From: Streptomyces sp. LBL
Lineage (GTDB): Bacteria > Actinomycetota > Actinomycetes > Streptomycetales > Streptomycetaceae
Assembly: GCF_029893585.1 (NCBI RefSeq)
Contig: NZ_JARXYX010000012.1
Span: 170,914-234,913, forward strand
Direction of reading: 5' to 3'
Length of the DNA stretch: 64,000 nt
The notes under the pieces were generated by a model. The model did not search any database. It saw nothing but the letters and a program-made list of their open reading frames with translations, and had not been told where the DNA came from. Shown in pieces: positions 33,136-41,930 of the stretch (positions are counted from its first letter, which is position 1; each line of letters starts with the position of its first letter). The position numbers and the translations under genes were made by a program.

Positions 33136-34680
33136 ATGGAGCGACTGGGGACCGGCATCGGGTGGCGGCCGGAGATCGCGGACGCCGTGGAGCGCATGCC
33201 GGGCATCGACTGGCTCGAGGTCGTGGCGGAGAACACCTGCCCCGGACACCTCCCGCAGTCCCTGCTGCGGCTGCGCGAGCGCGGGGTCACCGTGGTCCCG
33301 CACGGCGTCTCCCTCGGCCTCGGCGGCGCGGACCGCCCCGACGAGGGACGGCTGACCGCCCTCGCCGAGCGCGCTCAGGTACTGGGCGCTCCGCTGGTCA
33401 CCGAGCACATCGCGTTCGTCCGGGCAGGCGGCCCGCTGACCGCCTCCCCCCGCCTGGAAGCCGGCCACCTGCTGCCGGTGCCGCGCACCCGCGACTCCCT
33501 CGCCGTGCTGTGCGAGAACGTCCGCATCGCGCAGGACGCGCTGCCGGTGCCGCTCGCCGTGGAGAACATCGCCGCGCTGATCGCCTGGCCCGGCGAGGAG
33601 ATGACCGAGGGACAGTTCCTGTACGAACTGGCCGACCGCACCGGAGTGCGCCTGCTCATCGACGTGGCGAACCTGCACACCAACCACGTCAACCGCGGCG
33701 AGGACCCGGCCGAGGCGCTGGCCGGGCTTCCCCTGGAGGCCATCGCGTACGTCCATGTCGCGGGCGGCTTCGAACGCGACGGCGTCTGGCACGACAGCCA
33801 CGCCCACCCGGTCCCCCGCCCGGTCCTCGACATCCTGACCGACCTCGCGTCCCGGGTCTCCCCGCCGGGAGTCCTGCTGGAGCGGGACGAGAACTTCCCC
33901 GAACCGGCCGAGCTGGAAAGCGAGTTGGCGGCGATCGGGGAGGCGGTGGAGAAGGGCGGCGGCGCGCGCGCTTCGACACCCTCGGTGACCGTGGCGACCT
34001 CGGTGACCGTGGCGACCGAGACCCCGTCGGCTCCGGCCCCGAACGCGACTCCGGCCCCGGACACGGGCTCGGCCCCGGCCCCGGCCCCGGCCCCGGCTCC
34101 GGACGCGGACTCCGCGGCACATCAGCAGACAGCCCCGGACGCGGCTCCGACTCCCGACTCGACGGCCCGTCCGCAGAAGGCCCCGGACGCGGACGCGGAC
34201 TCTGCCCCGGCCCCTGACGCGGGTTCCGACCCGGACCCGACCACCGCCGCAGCCCCGGCCGACGATCTCCCCCGTCAGCGCCTCGCCCTCGCGCAGACCG
34301 CGCTGCTGTCCGCGCTGGTCGCCGGGACCCCCGTGCCTGAGGGCTTCGACCGGGTACGGGTGGGCGTTCAGACCCGGGCCCTCGCCGCGAAGCGGGCGGA
34401 CGTCGTCGCCAAGGTCGCTCCCGACCTCCCGGTGATCCTCGGCCCCGCCTACCGCGCCGCCTTCCTCGCCTATGCCCACGGCCACCCGATGCCGGACGGC
34501 TACCGCCGCGACGCGCTGAACTTCGCCGAGCAGGTTCTCCTCGCCGGGCATCTGGAGGACGCTGCGGCCCGGAGGCGGCTGCGGGAGTGGTGGCTGGAGC
34601 GCTCGGGCCCGGCGCCCCGCTCGCAGCGGCCGACGGTACGGCTGGCCCGCGCCACCCGCCGGGTCCTGCTGCGCCGCTGA
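33136..34680 (+). CDS. DUF692 (MbnB/TglH-like) iron enzyme with extra C-terminal domain
   Basis: 514 residues; AAGGAGG precedes ATG 33136. The DUF692 TIM barrel (~1-280) keeps candidate metal ligands: VPHGVSLGLGG, TEHIAF, AVENIAAL, LIDVANLHTNH, YVHVAGG, HDSHAH and LLERDENFP. Characterised relatives (MbnB, TglH) are multi-iron oxidases that modify cysteine in ribosomal peptides, usually with a partner protein. After a ~90-residue Ala/Pro/Asp-rich linker (~285-375) comes a ~135-residue helical domain (LALAQTALLSALVAGTPVPEGFD ... ALNFAEQVL), possibly a fused partner or recognition module. No obvious Cys-rich precursor peptide is adjacent. The linker DNA is repetitive. Confidence 0.85.
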   Translation: MERLGTGIGWRPEIADAVERMPGIDWLEVVAENTCPGHLPQSLLRLRERGVTVVPHGVSLGLGGADRPDEGRLTALAERAQVLGAPLVTEHIAFVRAGGPLTASPRLEAGHLLPVPRTRDSLAVLCENVRIAQDALPVPLAVENIAALIAWPGEEMTEGQFLYELADRTGVRLLIDVANLHTNHVNRGEDPAEALAGLPLEAIAYVHVAGGFERDGVWHDSHAHPVPRPVLDILTDLASRVSPPGVLLERDENFPEPAELESELAAIGEAVEKGGGARASTPSVTVATSVTVATETPSAPAPNATPAPDTGSAPAPAPAPAPDADSAAHQQTAPDAAPTPDSTARPQKAPDADADSAPAPDAGSDPDPTTAAAPADDLPRQRLALAQTALLSALVAGTPVPEGFDRVRVGVQTRALAAKRADVVAKVAPDLPVILGPAYRAAFLAYAHGHPMPDGYRRDALNFAEQVLLAGHLEDAAARRRLREWWLERSGPAPRSQRPTVRLARATRRVLLRR

Positions 34681-34911
34681 GGCCCGCCCTCGACTGTGCG
34701 GGGATTAACACCAGGCCATCCGACCTGCTCTCCGCAACCGTTTTTCCTCTCCTTTGTTCCGGTCTGCCCTCCTCTCCCGCTCCCCCATTCGCCCCACCTC
34801 ACCCACGTTGCAACCTTTCACCCGCGTACGGCGGTTGACGTAGACCCCGAAGTAACATGTCAACCCCGCACCTGAAACCCACTAGCGTGCGGTGCCGCAA
34901 CAGGAGGCACC

Positions 34912-35718
34912 ATGCGACCGCGACCCCCCGTCAACGGCAGAGGCATCTTCACCGGCACCGGGATCATCATCACCGGTCTGCTGGCGACTTTCGTGGCGTT
35001 GATCTTCCCGATCTGGTCGTACGCCGACCGGTCCGGCACCAGCGTGGACGTGCTGAACGCGCAGACCGTGTCGACGAGGTACGGACCGCTGTCCGGCCTC
35101 GACCGGGACTTCGTCACCAAGGTCCGGCTGGCCGGCCTGTGGGAGCTGCCCGCCGGCCGGCAGGCGCAGCAGAAGGGGACGACGGGGGCCGTACGGACGG
35201 CGGGGCAGCACCTCGTCGAGGGGCACACCTTCCTGGACGAACGGGTCCGTGGCGTGGCCGCCGAACTGGGCCTGGAGCTGCCCGACGAGCCGAACGACCA
35301 GCAGAAGCAGTGGCTCGCGACGCTGAACTCGACCCAAGGAGCGGACTACGACCGCCAGTTCGCCAACATCCTGCGGCTGGCCCACGGCAGGGTGTTCTCG
35401 GTCGTCGCCCAGGTGCGGGCCGGCACCCGCAACTCCCTCGTTCGCGCCCTCGCGGACGACGCCAACACGACCGTGCTGGACCACATCAAGGTCCTGGAGG
35501 CCACGGGGTACGTCGACTTCGACGCACTGGCCCGGGACATGGTCGCCGGCAGCACGCCCCCGATCACCAACTCCCCAGCCCCGGCAGGCCCGACGACGGA
35601 CCCGAGCCCGGCGTTCCCGGCGTTCCCGACGTTCCCGGTGACACCCTCCCCGTCCCCGAGCTATACGCTCCCGCCGCCCGCGTCCAGCCCGCCCCCGCAG
35701 GCACCCGAGATCTCCTGA
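34912..35718 (+). CDS. DUF4142-like exported protein
   Basis: 268 residues. One N-terminal membrane helix (~14-38, IIITGLLATFVALIFPIW) acts as anchor or signal. A four-helix DUF4142-type domain follows (~70-205: LSGLDRDFVTKVRLAGLWELPAGRQAQ ... ANTTVLDHIKVLEATG), then a Pro/Ser/Thr tail. Located 231 bp after the DUF692 gene on the same strand. Function unknown in the family. Confidence 0.8.
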   Translation: MRPRPPVNGRGIFTGTGIIITGLLATFVALIFPIWSYADRSGTSVDVLNAQTVSTRYGPLSGLDRDFVTKVRLAGLWELPAGRQAQQKGTTGAVRTAGQHLVEGHTFLDERVRGVAAELGLELPDEPNDQQKQWLATLNSTQGADYDRQFANILRLAHGRVFSVVAQVRAGTRNSLVRALADDANTTVLDHIKVLEATGYVDFDALARDMVAGSTPPITNSPAPAGPTTDPSPAFPAFPTFPVTPSPSPSYTLPPPASSPPPQAPEIS

Positions 35719-35809
35719 CGAGACCTCCTGCCCCCGGCGCTCACCGGAACGTCACATACCGACAGCGCTCCATCCACGACGGCGAACAAGGCATGGCGCC
35801 GCGCTTCGC

Positions 35810-38265
35810 TCAGCCGGTCGGGGCCTCCAGCTTGCTGATCCGTACCGCCCCCTGGACCTCTCCCGGTCGGCTGCTGGTCAGTGTGAGCCGCAGCCGGGAG
35901 CCGCGAACCTGGTCGAAGGTGAGCACGGTAGGCGTGTCCGAGGCGGTGGCCCACTCCACCGTGGTGCCCGTCACCGGCACGAACCGGCGGCCGTCCCACA
36001 CCGCGACCTCGACCGACGCGGGCAGGGCATGGGTGCCGTCCACGGTGAAGGAGACCTCCACCTGGTCGAAGGTCCTGGCCCGCCCCCAGTCCACGCAGAC
36101 CCAGTCCTTCGGGCGGGCGCCGTCGAACGCGGGCAGCAGGGACGTCGCGGACTTGGAGAACGCGTTGGACCAGCCGGTCGCCGGGTCGCCGTCGAGCATG
36201 GCGGCCGGCAGGGTGTCTTCTTGGTGTCGAACGTCCGGGTGCCCAGGGAGGTCCCGTTCAGGAACAGCTCGACGGTGTCGACGTTGGCGTACGCCCAGAC
36301 CTCGACCGTGTCGCCCTTGTCGTGGTTCCAGGTCATCGGAAGCAGATGGACCATGGGCTCATCCGTCCACTGGCTCCGGAACAGGTGGTACATGTCCTTG
36401 GGGAAGCCGGCCGTGTCGACCGCGCCGAAGAAGGAGGCCTTCACCGGGAAGACCTTGTACGGCGTGGGCTCGCCTATGTAGTCGATGCCCGACCACAGGA
36501 ACTGCCCGGCCAACCACTTCCGGTCCCTGTCCCTCTTGTGCTCGTACTCGCCGCTCAGCGTCCAGCCGGCGAGGTTGTTGTCGTACGACGAGGTCGCGCG
36601 CTTGCCGGGGGTGTGGTTCTCACCCGTGTTGAGGTGCTCGGGCTCCTGATACGTGCCGCGACTGGAGGTCTGGGACGACGACTCGGACACGAAGAGGAAG
36701 AGGTGCGGGTAGGCGGCGTGCAGGGCGTCCGCGGACTTCGCGGTGTTGTAGTTGAGACCGAGCCCGTCGAGTTTGGCGAGCATGAGGTCGGCCGCGGAGC
36801 CCTTGGCAGGGACGCCCCCGCGGTACTTGTTCGAGCCGATGACCAGCGGGCGGGTGTCGTCCGCCGCCTTGATCGCGGCGATGACGCGGTCTGCCATGGC
36901 GAGCCCGGCGGTGGCGGTCGAGTCGGTGATCTCGTTTCCGATGGACCACAGCACCACGGCGGGCGAGTTGCGGGCCGCGAGCCCCATCTCGGTCGCGTCC
37001 CGCTCGCACCACTCGTCGAAGAACCGGCCGTAGTCGTACCGCGTCTTGCCGGTCTGCCAGCAGTCGAAGGCCTCCACCATCATGACGATGCCGAGCTCCT
37101 CGCAGACCTGGATCACCTGCGGCGAGGGCGGGTTGTGGGAGGTGCGGAAGGCGTTGACACCCATCGACTTCATGATGGTCATCTGCCGGCGTACGGCGTC
37201 GATGCTGACGGCGGATCCGAGCGCGCCCTGGTCGTGGTGCAGGTCGACGCCCTTGATCTTGGTATGGGCGCCGTTGAGGTGGAAGCCCTCGTCCGGGTCG
37301 AAGCGGAAGGTGCGGATGCCGAAGGGGGTGCGGTAGGTGTCGGTCGCCTTGCCGCCGACACGGAGTTCGGTTTCCAGGGTGTAGCGCTGCGGGGTCTCGA
37401 TGTCCCACAACCGCGGTCTGGGGACGGTCAGTTCATGGGTCTCGGAGGTCTTGTCGCCGACGGCGACGGTGACGGTGGAGGCCGTGCGGGCGACCGTGAG
37501 GCCGTCGGGATCGACGACTGTCGATCTGATCTCGACCTCGCTCGCCGCTCCGGACTCGTTCACCACGGAGGTACCCACCCGGACGACGGCACGCTTCCCG
37601 GTGATGTCCGGCGTCGTGACATACGTCCCCCAGCGCTCGACGTGCACCGCCTCGGTGACCACGAGGCGGGCCTCGCGGTAGATGCCGCTGCCGGAGTACC
37701 AGCGGCTGCTGGGGAGCTGGTTCTGCACCTTGACGGCGATGACGTTCTCGGTGGTGCCGTCGGTGTGCAGCATGTCGGTGAGGTCGAAGGCGAACCCCGT
37801 GTACCCGTACGGGTGCCGGCCCGCCTCCTCGCCGTTGCAGTAGACGTACGAGTCCATGTAGATCCCGTCGAACTCGACGGAGATCCGCTTGCCGGCACAG
37901 GCGGGCGGCAGCGTGAACCCGATGCGGTACCAGCCGAGGCCGCCCGGCAGGAAACCGGTGCCGCTGGTGGTGCCGTTGTCCGTGGTGGGGGTCTGCTCGA
38001 TGCTCCAGTCGTGCGGGACGGCGACCTCGCGCCACGCCGAGTCGTCGTGGCCGGGGTCGGCCGCGTCGGCGTACGCGCCGGTCGGGTCGGTGATCCCGCC
38101 GGGGTTGACCAGCGCGAAGCGCCAGCCGTCACGCAAGGCGACGGTGTGGCGACCCGTGGCACCGGTGGAGGCCGTGGCAGCCTGCGCGGCCGGGGTGCCG
38201 AGAATTGCTCCTGCCGTCGGTACGGCCGTGCTGGCGATCAGGACCGATCTGCGAGTGACCGTCAT
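35810..38265 (-). pseudogene. Secreted GH2 beta-galactosidase with internal deletion and frameshift
   Basis: From ATG 38265 a twin-arginine signal (TRRSVLIAS) leads into the GH2 sandwich, immunoglobulin-like and barrel domains, with acid/base E in SIGNEITDS and nucleophile E in FVSESSSQT. At ~36,215-36,235 the frame runs from LGTRTFDTKKT into meaningless sequence to 35971, while a shifted frame resumes with LPAAMLDGDPATGWSNAF and a discoidin-like (F5/8C) domain to 35810. Family members of this build have a further region of a few hundred residues (GH2 C-terminal domains) between these points. Best explained by an out-of-frame internal deletion. The catalytic part remains intact and could still be made. 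Confidence 0.8.
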
Positions 38266-38674
38266 CGCGGCTCTCCCTCTCCAAGAGACCAGAAGTGCTC
38301 ACAACTCATCGGGAACAAACAGCATCTGATGACGCGCCACACGGTCCCGTCAAGGGTGCGGGAAGCCCCTTCTGTCCCGGACGCCTCCTCGGGCCCAAAG
38401 GGAGGCCCATGACCCGATGAGGTCCGATGAGGTCCGATGACTTGGCAGTCCACGACCTCTGGCCCTGTACTCGATCTCCTGGCGCACGCACTCTGAGGTA
38501 AGGGCACACAAGAAACGTAGAGGTAGCCGACGAAGCGTCAATGACTTCGACGGCGATACATCGGATCAATGTGCCCGAGATGCGGGGACGCGGTCACGTC
38601 AAAAGTATGGACCTGCTCATGCCGATCGGTTACGGTCCCAACCGCCTCAGGAGGACCCCCCACAAGGAGCCGAG
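38266..38674. other. 409-bp divergent intergenic region
   Basis: Holds the start regions of the GH2 gene (minus) and the lyase-like gene (plus). Direct repeats gatgaggtcc at 38417 and 38427 and a less GC-rich centre (38500-38620) are candidate regulatory DNA. AAGGAG at 38664 belongs to the plus-strand gene. No supported ORF. Confidence 0.5.
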
Positions 38675-39409
38675 ATGCCCGTTCGACCCATGACACCTCG
38701 TACGAGGACGCTGTTTTCAGCCTTACCCGTCGGCGCCGCCGCCTGCGTGCTCGCGCTCGCGTGGCCGGCCCAGGCCGCTTCCATCTGGACCGGCGACGCC
38801 TCCGGCGGCACCAAGGTGTTCGGGCTGCTGAACTGTGACGCCCCCGGCAGCATCACCACCGCGAACGACGCGGAGCGGGGCAAGGTCTGGAAGTACAGCA
38901 AGCCGAGCGGCAGCAACCGCTGCGAGAGCCACGGCATCACGGTCGACGGCGCGAAGTACACCTTCCAGAACGGCAAGACCTACTGGTTCGGCTGGTCGAG
39001 CAAGCTGTCCAGCACCGTGGACAACAACGCCAACTTCCAGTGGAAGTCCTACGGCGACCACATCCAGAACTGGCCGGTCGTGCTGAAGATGATCGGCGGC
39101 CGCGCCACGGTGATCCAGCGTCAGCCCGACAACAAGGTCTACACGATCTGGTCAGCGCCCGTCTCGGCCGGCCAGTGGAACCGCTACGCGATCGGGCTTC
39201 ATCTGTCCGACGCCACCAAGGGCGGATGGGTCGAGCTCTATTTCAACGGCAAACACCAGACGTTCAGCGACGGCACCACACAGTGGGCCTGCCGCACCTT
39301 CGACAGCAGCAACGACCCGAAGTGGGGCACCTACGGGGCCGAGGGAAGCAGCGTCGTCAACTACGTCGACGACCTCAAGGCCGGAACCGCATACAGCGAC
39401 GTGGACTGA
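38675..39409 (+). CDS. Secreted polysaccharide-lyase-like protein
   Basis: 244 residues; AAGGAG is 5 nt upstream of the ATG. Signal peptide ~1-34 ending AQAAS. The mature protein is a beta-rich jelly-roll pattern (KTYWFGWSSKL, NFQWKSYG, PVVLKMIGGR, WNRYAIGLHLS, GWVELYFNGKHQTF) resembling the heparin-lyase-I-like polysaccharide lyase group. It has cysteines that could form disulfides outside the cell. Catalytic residues cannot be assigned. It forms a polysaccharide-degradation neighbourhood with the flanking GH2 and beta-helix genes. Confidence 0.7.
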   Translation: MPVRPMTPRTRTLFSALPVGAAACVLALAWPAQAASIWTGDASGGTKVFGLLNCDAPGSITTANDAERGKVWKYSKPSGSNRCESHGITVDGAKYTFQNGKTYWFGWSSKLSSTVDNNANFQWKSYGDHIQNWPVVLKMIGGRATVIQRQPDNKVYTIWSAPVSAGQWNRYAIGLHLSDATKGGWVELYFNGKHQTFSDGTTQWACRTFDSSNDPKWGTYGAEGSSVVNYVDDLKAGTAYSDVD

Positions 39410-39560
39410 TCCCCGACCATGACTCACGATCGCTGACCTCCAGCCGTGCTCTCGGCGGGCGGCCGGAAGTCTCGTACCGCACCACGGCGGCGGCCGGTCC
39501 CACGCACCGGGCCGCCGATCCCGGCCTCCCGGCCTCCGCCCCCTCACCAACCCGTGCCGC

Positions 39561-39606
39561 CGGCGTCCACCGCGGTCGGCCGGGCGGCCGACCGCGGTGG
39601 ACGCCG
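39561..39606. terminator. 21-bp perfect stem-loop between convergent genes
   Basis: Arms 39561-39581 and 39586-39606 are perfectly complementary over 21 bp around a gggc loop. The gene ends on both sides (39409 plus, 39627 minus) make it a bidirectional terminator. Confidence 0.9.
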
Positions 39607-39626
39607 CACGCCCTGACGCCTTCGGG

Positions 39627-41657
39627 TCAGGCCGGCTGCCAGGACAGGATCGCCTGGTACTGCGACTCGATGCCGCCGGCCGCGATGACGGCGGACGGAA
39701 CCTGGGACGCCCCGGTGATGTTGTGGTTGTCCTTGATCAGGACGCCCTTGTCGTCGTAGTCGGCCGGACCGTTCGGCCAGTAGTTGCCCTCGATGTCCGT
39801 CGGGTCGTACGTCCCGTCGCCCGCGGTGTAGTTCCCGTGTTTGCTCCCCCACGGCGAGACATTGATGTTCCACACCGCGTTGCCGAGGATCGACACGTAG
39901 GTGGCGCCGTTGTCGGTGTACAGGACGTGGCCGCCGGAGGTGTTGAGCTGGTCGTGGACCAGGTTGCCGGTCACACGCTCACCGCTCGCCATCGAGGTGC
40001 CGGTGATCCCGTTCGTGTAGACGGCACCGCCGTCGCCGAGCAGCGACATGTGGTCGTAGATCAGGTTGTTCGAGATCGTGTTGTTGTTCGAGTAGTTCGG
40101 CTGTGCGGGCAGACTCACCTTGTCGGGCCAGCCGCCCCAGCCGATGGAGATCGCCGTGTAGGGCACATGGTCGATCTGATTGTGGGTGATGGTCGATGTC
40201 TCGACATATCCGGCGTCGATGGCGACCCCGCCGTGGTATTCGGCGGCGGTGTCGTAGAAGTGGCTGTCTTTGACGGTGATCCCGCTGGTGTGCTGGGCCG
40301 CGCTGCTGGGCTGCGGGATGTCCACGCCGCCCAGGTCGAGGCCGTTGCCGGAGATGTCGGTGAACACGCAGGCGGTGACCGTGGCGTTCTGCGAGCCGTT
40401 GCCGAGGTCCAGTCCGGCCGCGCCGAGATGGACGAAGTAGTCGTGGTCGAAGTGGATGCTCTTGTCGTAGGTGAACCGTACCGCGCCGGGCATCTTCGTC
40501 CAGTTGCCGTACGGGCAGGTGCCGCCTGACACGAAGTCGCACAGTCCCTGGGTGGCGTAGCCCGACGCACCGGTGACCTGGTACGTGGCCTGGATCTCGG
40601 AGAAGCCGGTGCCGGTGTTCGAGGTCGTGTAGTTCGCGTAGCTGAACTGGATGCCCTGGAAGCCGACATGACTGGGCTCGTCCGAGGCCTTGCCGGAGGA
40701 CGCCACCAGGGTGTCGAGCGAGGGCGCCTCCACGTCCGCGGTGGTCAGGTTCTCCCCGGAACGCGGAATGTAGTAGAACCGGTGCTCGCTCTTGTCCAGG
40801 TAGAACTCACCCGGCTTGTCGAGGAGTTCGTAGGCGTTCTCCACCGCCGTCGGCGCCTCGGTGATCGACTTGCGGCCGACCAGGTTGTAGGTGCGGCCCG
40901 AGTCGTCGGTACGCATGACGCGCTGGGTGGAGTTGTTCCAGCAGGGCTGGGCCATGGCGATGGCGGTACCGGTGACCGCGGCGACCGGACAGCGCGGCTC
41001 GGTCCACAGCCCGAGGCCGCCCCGATAGACGAACTCGATCGCCGACGGATTACGCCAGCCGGCCATCGGGTCGCCGGACGCGGTTTTGTATCCGGTCACC
41101 GTCTGGGTCACCGACACCGGCAGGGAGCCGTTGGCGCGCTGGGCGCGTACGCCGCCCACGTAGAGCTGCCGGGTGTCCAGGCCGCTGGGGGCCGGGGCGG
41201 ACCAGATGCTGCCCGTGCCGGTCTTTGCCCAGCCGGTGATGCGGGCACCACCGCTGATGACCGGGGTCTGTCCGGACGCCGCCTTCCACCAGACGGTACC
41301 GGCCGTACCGCCGCCGGAGTCCGCAGCGGTGAAGGTCAGCGTCTTGGTCATCCGGTAGACGCCACCGGCCAAGGTCACGGTGATCGGGCCGGACGTCGAT
41401 TTGTCGATCGCCCGGACTGCGGTCTGCGCCTTGGTGAGCGTGCGGAAGGGGGCGCCGACGCTGGTTCCAGCGTTGCTGTCGCTGCCGCTGGGCGAGACGA
41501 AGTAGGTGATCGCGGTCGCCGCGTGCACGGGCAGGGCGAGCGCTCCGACGGACAGGAGCGCGCAAAGGAAGGCCGCAATGACACGATAAGACCCGATGAA
41601 TAAGTGGAGCACTCCAGCGGGTCTCGTGACGTGCGCCTGGTCTCTTGTGGAAAACAT
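39627..41657 (-). CDS. Secreted right-handed beta-helix enzyme (GH141/GH120-like)
   Basis: About 676 residues if started at ATG 41657; the true start is unsure as no ribosome site is clear. A hydrophobic signal (VIAAFLCALLSVGALALPVHA) ends near AATA. A GSDSNAGTSVGAPFRTLTKAQ start and Asn-rich coils (NNNTISNNLIYDH, GNLVHDQLNTSGGH) are typical of pectate-lyase-fold helices. The ENAYELLDKPGEFYLD segment is seen in beta-helix glycosidases. Substrate is probably a plant or microbial polysaccharide; exact family not certain. Confidence 0.78.
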   Translation of the reverse strand: MFSTRDQAHVTRPAGVLHLFIGSYRVIAAFLCALLSVGALALPVHAATAITYFVSPSGSDSNAGTSVGAPFRTLTKAQTAVRAIDKSTSGPITVTLAGGVYRMTKTLTFTAADSGGGTAGTVWWKAASGQTPVISGGARITGWAKTGTGSIWSAPAPSGLDTRQLYVGGVRAQRANGSLPVSVTQTVTGYKTASGDPMAGWRNPSAIEFVYRGGLGLWTEPRCPVAAVTGTAIAMAQPCWNNSTQRVMRTDDSGRTYNLVGRKSITEAPTAVENAYELLDKPGEFYLDKSEHRFYYIPRSGENLTTADVEAPSLDTLVASSGKASDEPSHVGFQGIQFSYANYTTSNTGTGFSEIQATYQVTGASGYATQGLCDFVSGGTCPYGNWTKMPGAVRFTYDKSIHFDHDYFVHLGAAGLDLGNGSQNATVTACVFTDISGNGLDLGGVDIPQPSSAAQHTSGITVKDSHFYDTAAEYHGGVAIDAGYVETSTITHNQIDHVPYTAISIGWGGWPDKVSLPAQPNYSNNNTISNNLIYDHMSLLGDGGAVYTNGITGTSMASGERVTGNLVHDQLNTSGGHVLYTDNGATYVSILGNAVWNINVSPWGSKHGNYTAGDGTYDPTDIEGNYWPNGPADYDDKGVLIKDNHNITGASQVPSAVIAAGGIESQYQAILSWQPA

Positions 41658-41930
41658 GCGGGGAAAGTAGGGGCAGCAGGGGGAGATTTCAATGGCCGCG
41701 ACGAGGAAACATCGGACCAATTGCTCCTGTCACCTTGGCGGCCTGTGCGTCGGCGCCGGCCTTCACCCACCGCGAGCCGCAGAACCGGCGCGCAGAGCGG
41801 GACGGCGGGATCCGCTCGCCCGGGGGGCGTGCGGAGGCATTGGGGCCGACACCGGCGGTCGGTACTTGCCTTCACCGACGCCCGAACGAAACATCCCTTC
41901 TGTCGCTACCGTGCATCGAAGGGATACGCG

